A stretch of 64,000 bases of DNA from Tepidiforma bonchosmolovskayae (lineage in GTDB: Bacteria > Chloroflexota > Dehalococcoidia > Tepidiformales > Tepidiformaceae): NCBI RefSeq assembly GCF_008838325.1, contig NZ_CP042829.1, forward strand, positions 372,001 to 436,000, in the 5' to 3' direction. The notes beneath the pieces were generated by a model. That model saw only the letters and a program-made list of their open reading frames with translations. It ran no database searches and was not told where the DNA came from. The position numbers were made by a program, and so were the translations under genes. Shown one piece after another: positions 26,029-35,969 of this stretch (position 1 is the first letter of the stretch; each line of letters opens with the position of its first letter).

Positions 26029-27128
26029 TCGGGTTCCTGGAGATTCGGCGGCGGAAGCTTCAATTCGCGCTGGTCGGCCTGATTGTGACGCTCATCAGCT
26101 ACCTGGTGCTGATGATCAACGGGCTGGGCGTGGGCCTGAACGAGAAGGCGGGGCGTGCGCTCCTGAACTTCAATGCGGACGCCATCGCCTACTCTGACCG
26201 GGCGGGCCTCAGCGTGATCCGGTCGGAGCTGAGCGCGGAGACCGTCGCACGGATCACGGCGGAGTCGGGTGCGCGGGAGGCTGCGCCGCTGGGCTACATG
26301 GCCGTGAACTACCGCCGCGAAGATGGCAAGGTGAAGTCGGCGGCGGTGCTGGGGTATGACCCGGGCACCATCGGCGAGCCGCCGGTGGAGTCCGGCCGGC
26401 CGCTCACGCCGGCCGATGCGAACGGGCTCCTGGCCGACCGTGAGTTCCTGAAGGCGTCGGGACTGAAGGTCGGGGATACGGTCCGGCTTGCGGTCCGGCT
26501 GGAGGAGCGGGAGTTCACCATCGTGGGCGAGCTGAACGAGGGGTCGTTCTTCTTCCAGCCCGCGGTCTATATCCTGCGGAGCACCTGGCAGGAGATGAAG
26601 TACGGCAGCGCGAACCCTTCGGCGCCGGCCGCCTCCATCGTCCTGCTGAAGGGCGACGGACTGGCTGGAAAGCGTGGCCAGGGCTGGGAGGCCGTTTCGA
26701 AGCGTACGGCCTTTGCGAACATCGAGGGCGTGGCGGGCCAGCAGTCGACGGTGCAGGCCCTGCAGGTGTTCGGCTACCTGATCGGCGGGCTCGTGATCGG
26801 TGTCTTCTTCTACGTCCTGACGCTGCAGAAGACGCCACAGATCGGCGTGCTGAAGGCGGTCGGGGCGACCACCGGGTTCATCTTCCGGCAGCTGCTCATC
26901 CAGGCGCTGCTGGTTGCGCTCGGCGGGCTCGTGATTGCGGTGCCGCTGGCGTGGCTGACGAACCGGGCGCTGCAGCAGGCGCCGGACGCGGTGCCGATTG
27001 CGTTCACCACGCAGACCTTCGTGGTGACGAGTGCGCTGCTGCTCGTGATGGCGATTGTCGGGGTGCTCTTCTCAGGCCGGCAGGTGGCGAAGGTGGACCC
27101 GATCATCGCGCTCGGCCAGCAGCAGTAG
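26025..27128 (+). CDS. ABC transporter permease, FtsX/MacB type
   Basis: 367 aa: N-terminal TM (FALVGLIVTLISYLVLMINGLG), a large extracytoplasmic MacB-like periplasmic-core domain (about 45-235), then three TM helices at the C-terminus (YLIGGLVIGVFFYVL..., LLIQALLVALGGLVIAVPLAWL, VVTSALLLVMAIVGVLFSG) and the closing G-x-QVAKVDPIIALG motif. Works with the ATPase at 27163, likely as a mechanotransmission exporter of small compounds or lipids. GAGGAG lies upstream of ATG. Confidence 0.9.
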   Translation: MIGFLEIRRRKLQFALVGLIVTLISYLVLMINGLGVGLNEKAGRALLNFNADAIAYSDRAGLSVIRSELSAETVARITAESGAREAAPLGYMAVNYRREDGKVKSAAVLGYDPGTIGEPPVESGRPLTPADANGLLADREFLKASGLKVGDTVRLAVRLEEREFTIVGELNEGSFFFQPAVYILRSTWQEMKYGSANPSAPAASIVLLKGDGLAGKRGQGWEAVSKRTAFANIEGVAGQQSTVQALQVFGYLIGGLVIGVFFYVLTLQKTPQIGVLKAVGATTGFIFRQLLIQALLVALGGLVIAVPLAWLTNRALQQAPDAVPIAFTTQTFVVTSALLLVMAIVGVLFSGRQVAKVDPIIALGQQQ

Positions 27129-27162
27129 CCGCGGGCAACAGGCGGAAGGAAAGGAGCAGGCA

Positions 27163-27858
27163 GTGAGCATCCGGCTGAAGGTGCAGGACCTCGAGAAGGT
27201 GTACGGCGAGGGCGAGCGGGCGGTCCACGCGGTGCGGGGCGTGAGCTTCGCGACCGAGCCCGGCGAGTTCGTGGCCATCGTGGGGCCGAGCGGCTCAGGG
27301 AAGACAACGATGCTGGCGATGATCGGCGGGCTGCTGACGCCGACGCGCGGGAGCATCGAGGTGAACGGGCAGGATATCGCCCGGCTGAAGGGGAAGGAGC
27401 TTGCCGAGTACCGGCGGCGAAAGGTGGGGTTCGTTTTCCAGGCGAACAACCTGCTCCCGTACCTGACGGCGCGGGAGAACCTGCTGGTGATGGCGCGGAT
27501 CAACGGCACCGACCTGAAGTCGGCCGGGGCGCGCGCGGACCAGCTGCTGGAGGAGCTGGGCCTGACGGCCCGCCGCAACGCGCTGGCGACGGAGCTGAGC
27601 GGCGGCGAACGGCAGCGGGTAGCGATTGCGCGGGCGCTGATGAACGACCCGGAGCTGGTGCTGGTGGATGAGCCGACAGCGAGCCTCGACTCGGCGCGGG
27701 GCCGGCAGGTGGTGGAATCGCTGATCGCGGAAGTCAAGGGGCGGGACAAGCTGGGGCTGATGGTGACCCACGACATGGCGATGGCGGAGCTGGCGGACCG
27801 GGTGCTGGAGATGCACGACGGCCTGCTGGTGGGCCAGACGGTGGGCGCGCGGGGCTGA
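27163..27858 (+). CDS. ABC transporter ATP-binding protein, MacB/LolD type
   Basis: 231 aa. Walker A GPSGSGKTT, Q-loop FVFQANNLLPYLTARENL, signature LSGGERQRVAIARAL, Walker B LVLVDEPTASLD and the switch His in MVTHDM are intact. Starts with GTG 27163 after an AAAGGAG site. Partner of the upstream permease and regulated with it by the TetR protein. Confidence 0.93.
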   Translation: MSIRLKVQDLEKVYGEGERAVHAVRGVSFATEPGEFVAIVGPSGSGKTTMLAMIGGLLTPTRGSIEVNGQDIARLKGKELAEYRRRKVGFVFQANNLLPYLTARENLLVMARINGTDLKSAGARADQLLEELGLTARRNALATELSGGERQRVAIARALMNDPELVLVDEPTASLDSARGRQVVESLIAEVKGRDKLGLMVTHDMAMAELADRVLEMHDGLLVGQTVGARG

Positions 27859-27918
27859 CCTTCGGCCGCCGGCGGCGTACCATGCGCTCCATGCCGCGGG
27901 CGATGCCGGTGATGACGC

Positions 27919-29004
27919 GTGTGGCTTGAGGCCGGGACGGCACTGGCCGCGTTTGCGGTGGCGCTGCCGCTGACAGGGGCGCTGCGGCTGCCGACGAAGC
28001 GGGGCCGCCGGGGGGAGGTGATGCCGCGGATCGGCGGCATCAGCATCCTCGCCGGGTTTTTGGCGGCGCCGTTCATCATGGCGGCCTTTTCCGGGCAGGC
28101 GCGGGAGTTCGTGAGCGAAGACCGGCAGCAGTTCCTGATGCTCGGCGTGTGCGGCGGCATCGTCTGTGCGATGGGCGCGCGGGATGACTTCCGCGACCTC
28201 GACTGGCGGTTCAAGCTTGGGACGCACGTGCTGGCGGCGCTGGCGCTCTACCTGTCGGGGTTCCATGTCGAGAAGATGACGCTGCCGGGCGGGGATGCGG
28301 TGGAGCTGGGGCTGCTCGACCCGGCCGTGACGGTGGCGTGGATTGTGCTGGTGACGAACGCCGTGAACCTTGTGGACGGGCGTGACGGGGTCGCGGCGGG
28401 GATGGCGGCGATGGTCTCGGGGACGATGTCGTACATCGCGTGGGACCTCGGCCACGACCTCATCGCGATGCTCTTCGCGGCGCTGTTCGGGGCATCCCTC
28501 GGGTTCCTCCCGTTCAATCTCGGAAAGGCGCGGCGGTTCCTCGGCGATTCGGGGGCGTATTTCCTCGGGTTCACCCTGGCCGGCCTGAGCGTGGCGGGGG
28601 CGCTCGACGAGACGGGGCGGGTGCCGCTCTACATCCCGCTGGTGGCGCTCGGGCTGCCGGTGCTCGATACCGCGGTGGCGTTCCTCCGCCGGTTCCTCGA
28701 CGGGCGGAATCCGATGCATGCCGACTTCGACCATTTCCACGACCGGATTGAGCGGCTGCTCGGGTTCACCGGGCTGCGGGTGACGCTGGCGGTATACGCA
28801 CTGACGGCAGTGTTCTGCGCGGCGGCGCTGCTGGCCCACACGTGGTACAAGAGCGTGGGTTCGGCGGTGGTGAGCGCGGGGGTGCTCGCATTCGGGATTG
28901 GGCTGGTACTGGCGCTGGGGTACGGGCGCACGATGTGGAATTCGGCGCGGATGCTGGCGTGGCGGGGCCGGGCGCCGGCGCCGCGGGAGGGCGACACCGG
29001 GTGA
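27919..29004 (+). CDS. MraY/WecA-family glycosyl-1-phosphate transferase
   Basis: 361 aa, about 10-11 TM helices. Motifs of the polyprenyl-phosphate HexNAc-1-P transferases: GEVMPRIGGISI near the N-terminus, DDF-R-DLDWRFKL, VNLVDGRDGVAAG, GDSGAYFLGF and the histidine loop HADFDHFHDRIERLLG. WecA/TagO-like, so likely starts a surface polysaccharide or teichoic-acid-like glycan by moving GlcNAc-1-P to undecaprenyl-P; the substrate is inferred. GTG start; GTGA overlap with the HAD gene. Confidence 0.88.
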   Translation: MWLEAGTALAAFAVALPLTGALRLPTKRGRRGEVMPRIGGISILAGFLAAPFIMAAFSGQAREFVSEDRQQFLMLGVCGGIVCAMGARDDFRDLDWRFKLGTHVLAALALYLSGFHVEKMTLPGGDAVELGLLDPAVTVAWIVLVTNAVNLVDGRDGVAAGMAAMVSGTMSYIAWDLGHDLIAMLFAALFGASLGFLPFNLGKARRFLGDSGAYFLGFTLAGLSVAGALDETGRVPLYIPLVALGLPVLDTAVAFLRRFLDGRNPMHADFDHFHDRIERLLGFTGLRVTLAVYALTAVFCAAALLAHTWYKSVGSAVVSAGVLAFGIGLVLALGYGRTMWNSARMLAWRGRAPAPREGDTG

Positions 29005-29369
29005 ACATCTTCTTCGATGTCGACCAGACGCTGGTGCACATCGACCAGCACACGAACGCTCTCCGCCCGGGCGCGCGGGAGGCGATGCAGCGGCTGAAGG
29101 CGGCCGGCCACCGGGTGTACGTCTGGAGCGCGGCCGGGCTGGCGCATGTCGAGCGGGTGGTGCACCTCCACGGGCTTTCCGAGTGGGTGGACGGGATGTT
29201 CGACAAGGACCCCCGGGTCGAGCCGCGGCCGGATTTCATCATCGACGACGACTGGTACCTCGTGGAGAAGTACGGGGGCCACTGCGTGCGCCAGTACCGG
29301 TCGGTGGACCCGGAGGACCGGGAACTCGAGGCGGCGCTCCAGCGGCTGGCCGAGCTGGGCCACCTGTAG
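29001..29369 (+). CDS. small HAD-superfamily hydrolase
   Basis: 122 aa. HAD motif I is FFDVDQTLVHID (DxDxT), motif II is the Ser in VWSAAG, and the acidic motif IV is FIIDDDW. The cap domain is minimal, as in short phosphatases. Starts at GTG 29001, overlapping the preceding stop. Substrate unknown; polynucleotide or sugar-phosphate are both possible. Confidence 0.82.
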   Translation: MNIFFDVDQTLVHIDQHTNALRPGAREAMQRLKAAGHRVYVWSAAGLAHVERVVHLHGLSEWVDGMFDKDPRVEPRPDFIIDDDWYLVEKYGGHCVRQYRSVDPEDRELEAALQRLAELGHL

Positions 29370-29379
29370 GTTGCGAGGG

Positions 29380-30492
29380 ATGCGGGGGCTGTTTCTCCAG
29401 CCGTTCGATGGCGGGAGCCACCGGGCGTTTCTTTCCGGGCTGCTGGCCAACACCCGGGCAGACTGGGAGGTGCTGGCGCTGCCGGCGGGCGGATGGCGGC
29501 GGCGGATGCGGCGGGGCGCGGAGGAGCTGGCGCGGCAGTTCGAGCGGGTGCGCGGGGCGTTCGACGTGGTGGTTGCGACGGATATGGTCGACCTCGCGGA
29601 GTTCCTCGCACTGACGCGGCGGCGGCTGGGCGGGACGCCGGCGATGGTGTACTTCCACGAGAACCAGGTGACCTATCCACGGCTGCGGGGGACGAAGTTC
29701 AACTCGTGGTTCGGGCAGATCAACTACCGGAGTGCGCTGGCGGCCGATGCAGCGGCGTTCAATTCGGAGTTCCACCGGGCGGACCTGCTGGGGGCGTTCA
29801 GGCAGCTTGAGCGGGAGCCGAACAACTGGCTCACGGCGGAGGGGATCGCCGCGATCGCGGCGAAGAGCCTGGTGCTGCCGGTCGGGGTTGAACTCGACTG
29901 GCTCGAGGGCCCGGAAGAGCGCGGGGAGCCGCGTACGCTCCTGTGGAACCACCGGTGGGAGTTCGACAAGGCGCCGGAGCTGTTCGAGCGGGCCGTGCGG
30001 CGGCTGGCGGAGGAGGGGGTGCCATTCCAGCTCATCATCGCGGGCGAGCCGGGGGAGAACCCGAGCCCGGCGATGTGGCGCATCCGCGAGACGCTGGCCG
30101 ACCGCTTGCTGCACTTCGGGTTCGCGGCCTCGCGGGAGGAGTACGCGCGGCTGCTGCGGATGGCCGATATCGCGGTGAGCACGACGCGGCACGAGTTCTT
30201 CGGCATTGGGATGGTGGAGGCGATGGCGGCGGGGTGCATTCCGTGTGCGCCGCGGCGGTATGCCTACCCGGAGCTGGTGCCGGCGGAGCACCACGACCTG
30301 CTCTGGGAGGATGAAGCGGGGCTGATGGCGCGGCTCCGGGCGCTGCTCACGGGGCCGCTGCCGCCGCGCGAGCCGTTCCGGGCGGCTGCACGGCGGTTCG
30401 GGTGGGAGCGGGTCGGGCCGATGTGGCAGGAGGCGCTGGAGGCGCTGGCGGCTGGCGCGGTTCCCGGGAGCGCGGCCCTGCGCCTAAGATGA
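29380..30492 (+). CDS. tRNA-queuosine alpha-mannosyltransferase homologue (DUF3524/GT-B)
   Basis: 370 aa. N-terminal DUF3524 block: LFLQPFDGGSHRAFLSGLL, VVVATDMVDLAEFLALTRR, YFHENQVTYP and INYRSALAADAAAFNSEFHRADLL. This is the pattern of GTDC1/QTMAN, which adds mannose to queuosine in tRNA-Asp. The C-terminal GT4-like half has EFFGIGMVEAMAAGCIPCAPRRYAYPEL as nucleotide-sugar site. queA in the same window shows the host makes Q, so the role is plausible. ATG 29380 chosen; TTG 29371 is possible. Confidence 0.85.
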   Translation: MRGLFLQPFDGGSHRAFLSGLLANTRADWEVLALPAGGWRRRMRRGAEELARQFERVRGAFDVVVATDMVDLAEFLALTRRRLGGTPAMVYFHENQVTYPRLRGTKFNSWFGQINYRSALAADAAAFNSEFHRADLLGAFRQLEREPNNWLTAEGIAAIAAKSLVLPVGVELDWLEGPEERGEPRTLLWNHRWEFDKAPELFERAVRRLAEEGVPFQLIIAGEPGENPSPAMWRIRETLADRLLHFGFAASREEYARLLRMADIAVSTTRHEFFGIGMVEAMAAGCIPCAPRRYAYPELVPAEHHDLLWEDEAGLMARLRALLTGPLPPREPFRAAARRFGWERVGPMWQEALEALAAGAVPGSAALRLR

Positions 30493-30496
30493 GGCG

Positions 30497-31450
30497 ATGA
30501 GAACGCGCGCCGGGCGCTCTTGGAGGGCGGTCCCGGGGCCGGTCCGGGCGCCGGTCGATGTCGTCGCGGCGGCGGTACGCGGCTACCTGGACGACAACTG
30601 CACGACCTATGCGGCGGCGATCGCGTATTACGCAATCTTCTCCATTATCCCGCTGGGGCTGATCACGCTCTCTGTCTTCGGCCTGTTTGCTGACCGGCAG
30701 GCGATCGTGGACTGGGTGTTCGAGCAGGTTCCGCTGCGGGAGACGGAGGACGTGCGGGCGAATGTTGAGGAGATTGTGCGGAGGGCGCAGCAGTTCAGCC
30801 CGGCGAGCCTGGGGTTCGGCCTGGTGTTCCTGGTCTGGGCATCGAGCGGGATTTTCGGGGCCGTGCGGAACGGGCTGAACGCGACGGCGCATGCGAAGGT
30901 GAGCCGGCCGTTCTGGCGGGGAAAGCTGATCGACATCCTGCTGGTCATGGTGGTGGGTGCGCTGGTTGCGCTTTCGGTGGCGGCGACCGCGATGGCGCGG
31001 GTGGTGGTGGCGCGGGTGGACGGGGCTGCGCCGTTCCCCATGGACCGTGCGCTGATGACTGAGATTGTGGGGCTCGTGCTGGCGCCGGTCGTCACCTTCA
31101 CGATGTTCGTGGTGCTGTACCGGGTGACGCCGGCGGCGCGGCCTGCGTGGCGGGATGCGCTGGCGGGGGCGGCCCTTGCGACGGTGCTGTTCGAGCTTGC
31201 CAAGAACCTCGTGGCCCTGGTGATTGCCCAGTCGAGCTTTTCGCGCGACACGGCCATCTATGCGGGCTTCGGGACGGCGCTCGCGTTTTTGCTCTGGATG
31301 TACGTCAACGGGTCGATCCTGCTGTTCGGGGCGGAGTTCGGGCGGGCGCTGCGGATGCGGCGCGAGGCGCGGCGGGCTGAGCGGCTGCCGGGGCCGGAGC
31401 TGCTGGCTGCGTGGAGCGGGCGCGGGGGATCGGAACTTTCGCAACATTGA
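30497..31450 (+). CDS. YihY/BrkB-family integral membrane protein
   Basis: 317 aa, about 6 TM helices. Family signatures TTYAAAIAYYAIFSIIPLGLI, FLVWASSGIFGAVRNGLN, and the closing YAGFGTALAFLLWMYVNGSILLFGAEF. Once called RNase BN by mistake; real function (transport or envelope integrity) is unknown. The stop codon lies inside the SufR operator of the next operon. Confidence 0.9.
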   Translation: MRTRAGRSWRAVPGPVRAPVDVVAAAVRGYLDDNCTTYAAAIAYYAIFSIIPLGLITLSVFGLFADRQAIVDWVFEQVPLRETEDVRANVEEIVRRAQQFSPASLGFGLVFLVWASSGIFGAVRNGLNATAHAKVSRPFWRGKLIDILLVMVVGALVALSVAATAMARVVVARVDGAAPFPMDRALMTEIVGLVLAPVVTFTMFVVLYRVTPAARPAWRDALAGAALATVLFELAKNLVALVIAQSSFSRDTAIYAGFGTALAFLLWMYVNGSILLFGAEFGRALRMRREARRAERLPGPELLAAWSGRGGSELSQH

Positions 31451-31462
31451 AGTTGCGAAAGT
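31435..31462. promoter_or_regulatory. SufR-type operator and sufR promoter
   Basis: Perfect inverted repeat with arms ACTTTCGCAAC (31435-31445) and GTTGCGAAAGT (31452-31462) around a 6-bp spacer. Within and beyond it, TTGCGA (31453-31458), 17 bp and TACCGT (31476-31481) make a candidate promoter whose +1 falls at the sufR ATG. Binding would block RNA polymerase, as expected for Fe-S-dependent autorepression. Confidence 0.75.
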
Positions 31463-31487
31463 CCCGGAAGTGGGCTACCGTGGAGGC

Positions 31488-32135
31488 ATGCAGGGAACGC
31501 GCGACCGCATCCTCGCCTACATCGTGGAGCACCGCGGCGCCCGCGCCGAGACGCTGGCCGAGGTGTTCGACATCAGCCCGGCGGCCGTGCGGCGGCACCT
31601 CGATAACCTGCGGGCCGATGGGCTGGTGGAAGCGCGGGCCGTGAAGCAGGCGACGGGCCGGCCCTATTACGCCTTCTTCCCGACGGAGAAGGCGTTCGGG
31701 ACGATTCCGCCGGCGTACGCCGACCTGATGGCGCGAATGCTCCGTGGGCTGGAGCAGCGCCCGGACGTTGTGGCCGAGGTGCTGGCGAATGTGGCCGAGT
31801 CGCTCGCATCGCGCCACCGGGACGAGATTCCGGACGGGGCGGCGGTCGAGGAGATTGTTGCGCGGGTGACCGAGGTGCTGCGGCGCGAGGGGATTCTCGA
31901 GGAGTGGCGCCTGGAGCCGGACGGCATCCACCTGGTGAACACCTCGTGCCCGTACCACGCTGCTGCGCAAATTTCGGACCTGCCCTGCGAAGCTGACCGG
32001 AAGGCGATCGAGCTGCTGGTCGGCCGCGACGTTGAGCAGCTGAACCGGATTGTGGATGGCGCGCCCTGCTGTGAGTACCTGGTCCGGGGGACGCCGGGCC
32101 AGCGGCAGATCATCGAAACCGTCGACCTGCGATAG
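31488..32135 (+). CDS. sufR: Fe-S cluster-sensing repressor SufR
   Basis: 215 aa. N-terminal wHTH of the DeoR/ArsR kind (RDRILAYIVEHRGARAETLAEVFDISPAAVRRHLDNL). C-terminal Cys C154, C167 (x12 spacing), C194 and C195 match the SufR cluster-binding region. It would repress the suf operon when its [4Fe-4S] cluster is intact. ATG 31488 is at the predicted +1; GGAGG immediately before it is too close to be a useful SD, so leaderless initiation is likely. 21 bp separate it from sufC. Confidence 0.92.
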   Translation: MQGTRDRILAYIVEHRGARAETLAEVFDISPAAVRRHLDNLRADGLVEARAVKQATGRPYYAFFPTEKAFGTIPPAYADLMARMLRGLEQRPDVVAEVLANVAESLASRHRDEIPDGAAVEEIVARVTEVLRREGILEEWRLEPDGIHLVNTSCPYHAAAQISDLPCEADRKAIELLVGRDVEQLNRIVDGAPCCEYLVRGTPGQRQIIETVDLR

Positions 32136-32156
32136 GCGACAAAGGAGAAGAAGCTG

Positions 32157-32909
<753 letters not shown>

Positions 32910-32916
32910 CCCTCGC

Positions 32917-32936
32917 CGGGGTGCAGCTGCGCCCCG
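32917..32936 (+). other. intergenic hairpin between sufC and sufB
   Basis: Self-complementary CGGGGTGCAG/CTGCGCCCCG with one T-G pair, followed by the sufB ribosome-binding site (AGAGGAG). No U-tract follows, so a processing or stability element is more likely than a terminator. A similar 7-bp hairpin precedes sufD. Confidence 0.4.
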
Positions 32937-32963
32937 CGCGTCATCGAGAGGAGAAGAGGGGAA

Positions 32964-34367
32964 ATGACGACGGCACCTGAAGCGATCGTTGGCGAATACA
33001 AGTGGGGGTTCTACGACCCGGAGGAGGCGCTGTTCAAGGCGAACAAGGGCCTGAGCCGGGAGATCGTGAACATCATCTCGGACATGAAGGGCGAGCCGCA
33101 GTGGATGCGCGAGTTCCGGCTGCGGGCGCTCGAGATCTTCTGGCAGAAGCAGGACCCGCCCTGGGGCAGCCCGCAGCTGAAGGAGATCAACTTCGACGAC
33201 ATCCACTACTACGTGAAGGCGACCGACCGGGACGAGCGCTCGTGGGATGACGTGCCGGAGTACATCCGGCGGACGTTCGACCGGCTCGGCATTCCGGAGG
33301 CGGAGCGGAAGTACCTCGCGGGCGTCGGGGCGCAGTACGACTCCGAGGTGGTGTACCACAACATCCGCGAGGATCTGGAGAAGCAGGGCGTCATCTTCCT
33401 CGGCACCGACCAGGCGCTGAAGGAGCACGAGGACATCTTCAAGGAGTACTTCGGGACGGTGGTGCCGCCGGCTGATAACCGGTACGCGGCGCTGAACAGC
33501 GCGGTGTGGAGCGGCGGCTCGTTCATCTACGTGCCGAAGGGCGTGAAGGTGGAGATTCCGCTCCAGGCGTACTTCCGCATCAACACCCAGAACATGGGGC
33601 AGTTCGAGCGGACGCTGATCATCGCGGACGAGGGGAGCCAGGTGCACTACGTCGAGGGGTGCACGGCGCCGATCTACCGGAGCGACTCGCTGCACAGCGC
33701 GGTGGTGGAGATCATCGTGAAGCGGGGCGCGCGGGTGCGGTACACGACCATCCAGAACTGGTCGAACAACGTGTACAACCTGGTGACGAAGCGCGCGGTG
33801 GCGTACCAGGACGCGGTAATGGAGTGGGTGGACGGCAACCTCGGCTCGAAGCTCACGATGAAGTACCCGAGCGTGTACCTGATGGAGCCGGGCGCGCACG
33901 GCGAGATCCTCTCGCTGGCGTTTGCCGGGAAGGGGCAGCACCAGGACGCGGGCGGGAAGATTGTGCACGCGGCCTCGAACACGACGTCGACCATCATTTC
34001 GAAGTCGCTCAGCAAGGACGGCGGCCGGACGAGCTACCGGGGCCTGCTGAAGGTGTACGAAGGGTGCGAGAACGTGAAGTCGACGGTGCGGTGCGACGCG
34101 CTGCTGCTCGATGAGGAGTCGCGCTCGGACACGTACCCGACGATGGAGATCGACGCGCCGGACGTGCACATCCAGCATGAGGCGTACGTTTCGAAGCTTG
34201 GCGAGGACCAGCTGTTCTACCTGATGAGCCGCGGGCTTTCGGAAGAGGCGGCGGCCAAGATGATCGTGAACGGCTTCGTGGAGCCGATTGTGAAGGAGCT
34301 CCCGATGGAGTACGCCGTGGAGCTGAACCGGCTGATCGAGCTGCAGATGGAGGGCGCGGTCGGCTGA
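32964..34367 (+). CDS. sufB: Fe-S cluster assembly scaffold SufB
   Basis: 467 aa. Forms the SufBC2D complex and receives sulfur from SufSU. Family landmarks: [43 protein letters not shown], the beta-helix core with [12 protein letters not shown] (the conserved Cys that accepts sulfur), and [25 protein letters not shown]. Strong RBS before ATG. Confidence 0.97.
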   Translation: MTTAPEAIVGEYKWGFYDPEEALFKANKGLSREIVNIISDMKGEPQWMREFRLRALEIFWQKQDPPWGSPQLKEINFDDIHYYVKATDRDERSWDDVPEYIRRTFDRLGIPEAERKYLAGVGAQYDSEVVYHNIREDLEKQGVIFLGTDQALKEHEDIFKEYFGTVVPPADNRYAALNSAVWSGGSFIYVPKGVKVEIPLQAYFRINTQNMGQFERTLIIADEGSQVHYVEGCTAPIYRSDSLHSAVVEIIVKRGARVRYTTIQNWSNNVYNLVTKRAVAYQDAVMEWVDGNLGSKLTMKYPSVYLMEPGAHGEILSLAFAGKGQHQDAGGKIVHAASNTTSTIISKSLSKDGGRTSYRGLLKVYEGCENVKSTVRCDALLLDEESRSDTYPTMEIDAPDVHIQHEAYVSKLGEDQLFYLMSRGLSEEAAAKMIVNGFVEPIVKELPMEYAVELNRLIELQMEGAVG

Positions 34368-34400
34368 GGCCGGCCCGACCGCCGAACCCGCAATGCGAGC

Positions 34401-34419
34401 CCGGCACGATGCGTGCCGG
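34401..34419 (+). other. intergenic hairpin before sufD
   Basis: Perfect 7-bp stem CCGGCAC/GTGCCGG with loop GATGC, immediately upstream of the sufD GGAGGAG site. Probably modulates stability or translation between sufB and sufD. Confidence 0.4.
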
Positions 34420-34431
34420 CGGAGGAGCTGT

Positions 34432-35646
34432 ATGACATCAACAACCGAGGAACGGGTCCGAATTACGGCGGCCGCGCGGGCGCTGGGCGAACAGCTCGGC
34501 GACCCCGCCTGGCTGGCCCGCCTGCGCGCCGAGGCTGCAGCGCTGGCTGATGAACTCGAGTGGCCCGACAGCTACCAGTCGCGGCCGTGGAAGTACTACG
34601 ACGCGCGGTCGATCGACCTGGCGCGCTACCCGGTCGAACAGGATGAATCGATTGCAGTCGAGGCCGACGACGCCGTCACGGTGACGACGCACGGGTTCGC
34701 GGAGGGCGCGACCGCGGAGCGGCTGGCCCAGCGGCTCGGGTCGGCGGTAGCGGCGGGGACGGACCGGTTCACCGCGCTGCACTACGCGTTTTTGCGGGAA
34801 GCGGTCATCGTCGATGTGCCGGCGAATGCCGAGCCGGCGGCGCCCGTGCGTATCCGGCGGTCGGTGAGCGGCGCGCAGCTGACGACGCCGCACACGGTCA
34901 TCGTGACGGGTCCGAACAGCCGGGTGACGGTGGTCGAGGAGTACACCTCGGACGAGGCGGAGATCCTCGCGGTGCCGGTCGCCGAAATCTTTCCCGGGCC
35001 GGGCTCCGAGGTTCGCTACTACGTTGTGCATCGCTGGGGGCCGGCGACGCGGTCGTTTGGGTACCAGCGGATGCTGGGGGCGGAGCGGGATGCCGCCTTC
35101 CAGAACCTCCAGCTCGTGCTGAGCGGGAGGGTCGTGAAAGGGCAGCTGGAGTCGTCGCTCATTGGCCGGGGCACAGCGAGCGAACTGCTCGGCCTGGCGT
35201 ACGGCCGCGGCGAGGAGTACGTCGATTTCTACACGCTGCAGGACCACATCGGGCCGGATACGCGAAGCGACCTGCTCTACAAGGCGGCGCTGCGCGATTC
35301 GGCGCGGTCGGTGTACTACGGCCTGACGCGCGTGGGGCTGGAAGCGAAGAACGCTGACGCGAACCAGGAGAACCGGAATCTGCTCCTGAGCAAGACGGCG
35401 CGGGCGGACAGCGACCCGGTGCTGGAGATCCTGACGAGCAACGTCATCCGTGCGTCGCACGGTGCGACGGCGGGGCCGGTGGACGAGGAGCAGCTCTTTT
35501 ACCTGCAGACGCGCGGCATTCCGCTCCCTGTCGCCGAGGGGATGCTCGTGTGGGCGTTCCTCGAAGACGTAGTGGCCCGGGTGCCTGATGCGGGCCTGCG
35601 GGAGGAGCTCCTTGGGCTGCTCGAGGCGAAGGTGAGGGGCAGCTGA
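34432..35646 (+). CDS. sufD: Fe-S cluster assembly protein SufD
   Basis: 404 aa partner of SufB with the same beta-helix. N-terminal WPDSYQSRPWKYYDARSIDL resembles the SufD start. The core has VDFYTLQDHIGPDTRSDLLYKAAL, where the His is part of the cluster site, and the C-terminal HGATAGPVDEEQLFYLQTRGIP is conserved in SufB/D. ATG 34432 follows GGAGGAG. The stop overlaps the Rieske gene (TGATG). Confidence 0.95.
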   Translation: MTSTTEERVRITAAARALGEQLGDPAWLARLRAEAAALADELEWPDSYQSRPWKYYDARSIDLARYPVEQDESIAVEADDAVTVTTHGFAEGATAERLAQRLGSAVAAGTDRFTALHYAFLREAVIVDVPANAEPAAPVRIRRSVSGAQLTTPHTVIVTGPNSRVTVVEEYTSDEAEILAVPVAEIFPGPGSEVRYYVVHRWGPATRSFGYQRMLGAERDAAFQNLQLVLSGRVVKGQLESSLIGRGTASELLGLAYGRGEEYVDFYTLQDHIGPDTRSDLLYKAALRDSARSVYYGLTRVGLEAKNADANQENRNLLLSKTARADSDPVLEILTSNVIRASHGATAGPVDEEQLFYLQTRGIPLPVAEGMLVWAFLEDVVARVPDAGLREELLGLLEAKVRGS

Positions 35647-35957
35647 TGGGGTGGACCGCCACCATGGCAGCAGATGCGGTGGCGCCGGGCACGGCGAAGG
35701 TGTTCGAGGCCGGCGGACGGCGGATCGCAATCTGCAACACCGGCGACGGGTATTACGCAATTGACGACGTTTGTACCCATGACGGCGGACCGCTCGACCA
35801 GGGGCAGCTGAGCGGGAAGGAGATAGAGTGCCCAAGGCACGGTGCGCGCTTCGACGTGACGACCGGCCGGGCGCTCTGCCTCCCTGCTGTGCGCCCGGTG
35901 CGCACCTACCCGGTGCGCGTCCAGGACGGCGTTATCGAGGTCGATCTGCCAGCCTGA
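35646..35957 (+). CDS. Rieske [2Fe-2S] ferredoxin-like protein
   Basis: 103 aa, cytosolic. Cluster ligands C43-x-H45 (CTHDGGPLDQG) and C62-x2-H65 (CPRHGARFD), as in bacterial NirD/BphF-type ferredoxins. In suf operons of Chloroflexota and Actinobacteria such proteins often sit between sufD and sufS; a role as electron donor or client-carrier in assembly is inferred. Overlaps sufD by one base-sharing TGATG. Confidence 0.92.
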   Translation: MGWTATMAADAVAPGTAKVFEAGGRRIAICNTGDGYYAIDDVCTHDGGPLDQGQLSGKEIECPRHGARFDVTTGRALCLPAVRPVRTYPVRVQDGVIEVDLPA

Positions 35958-35969
35958 AGGAGGTGGCCG

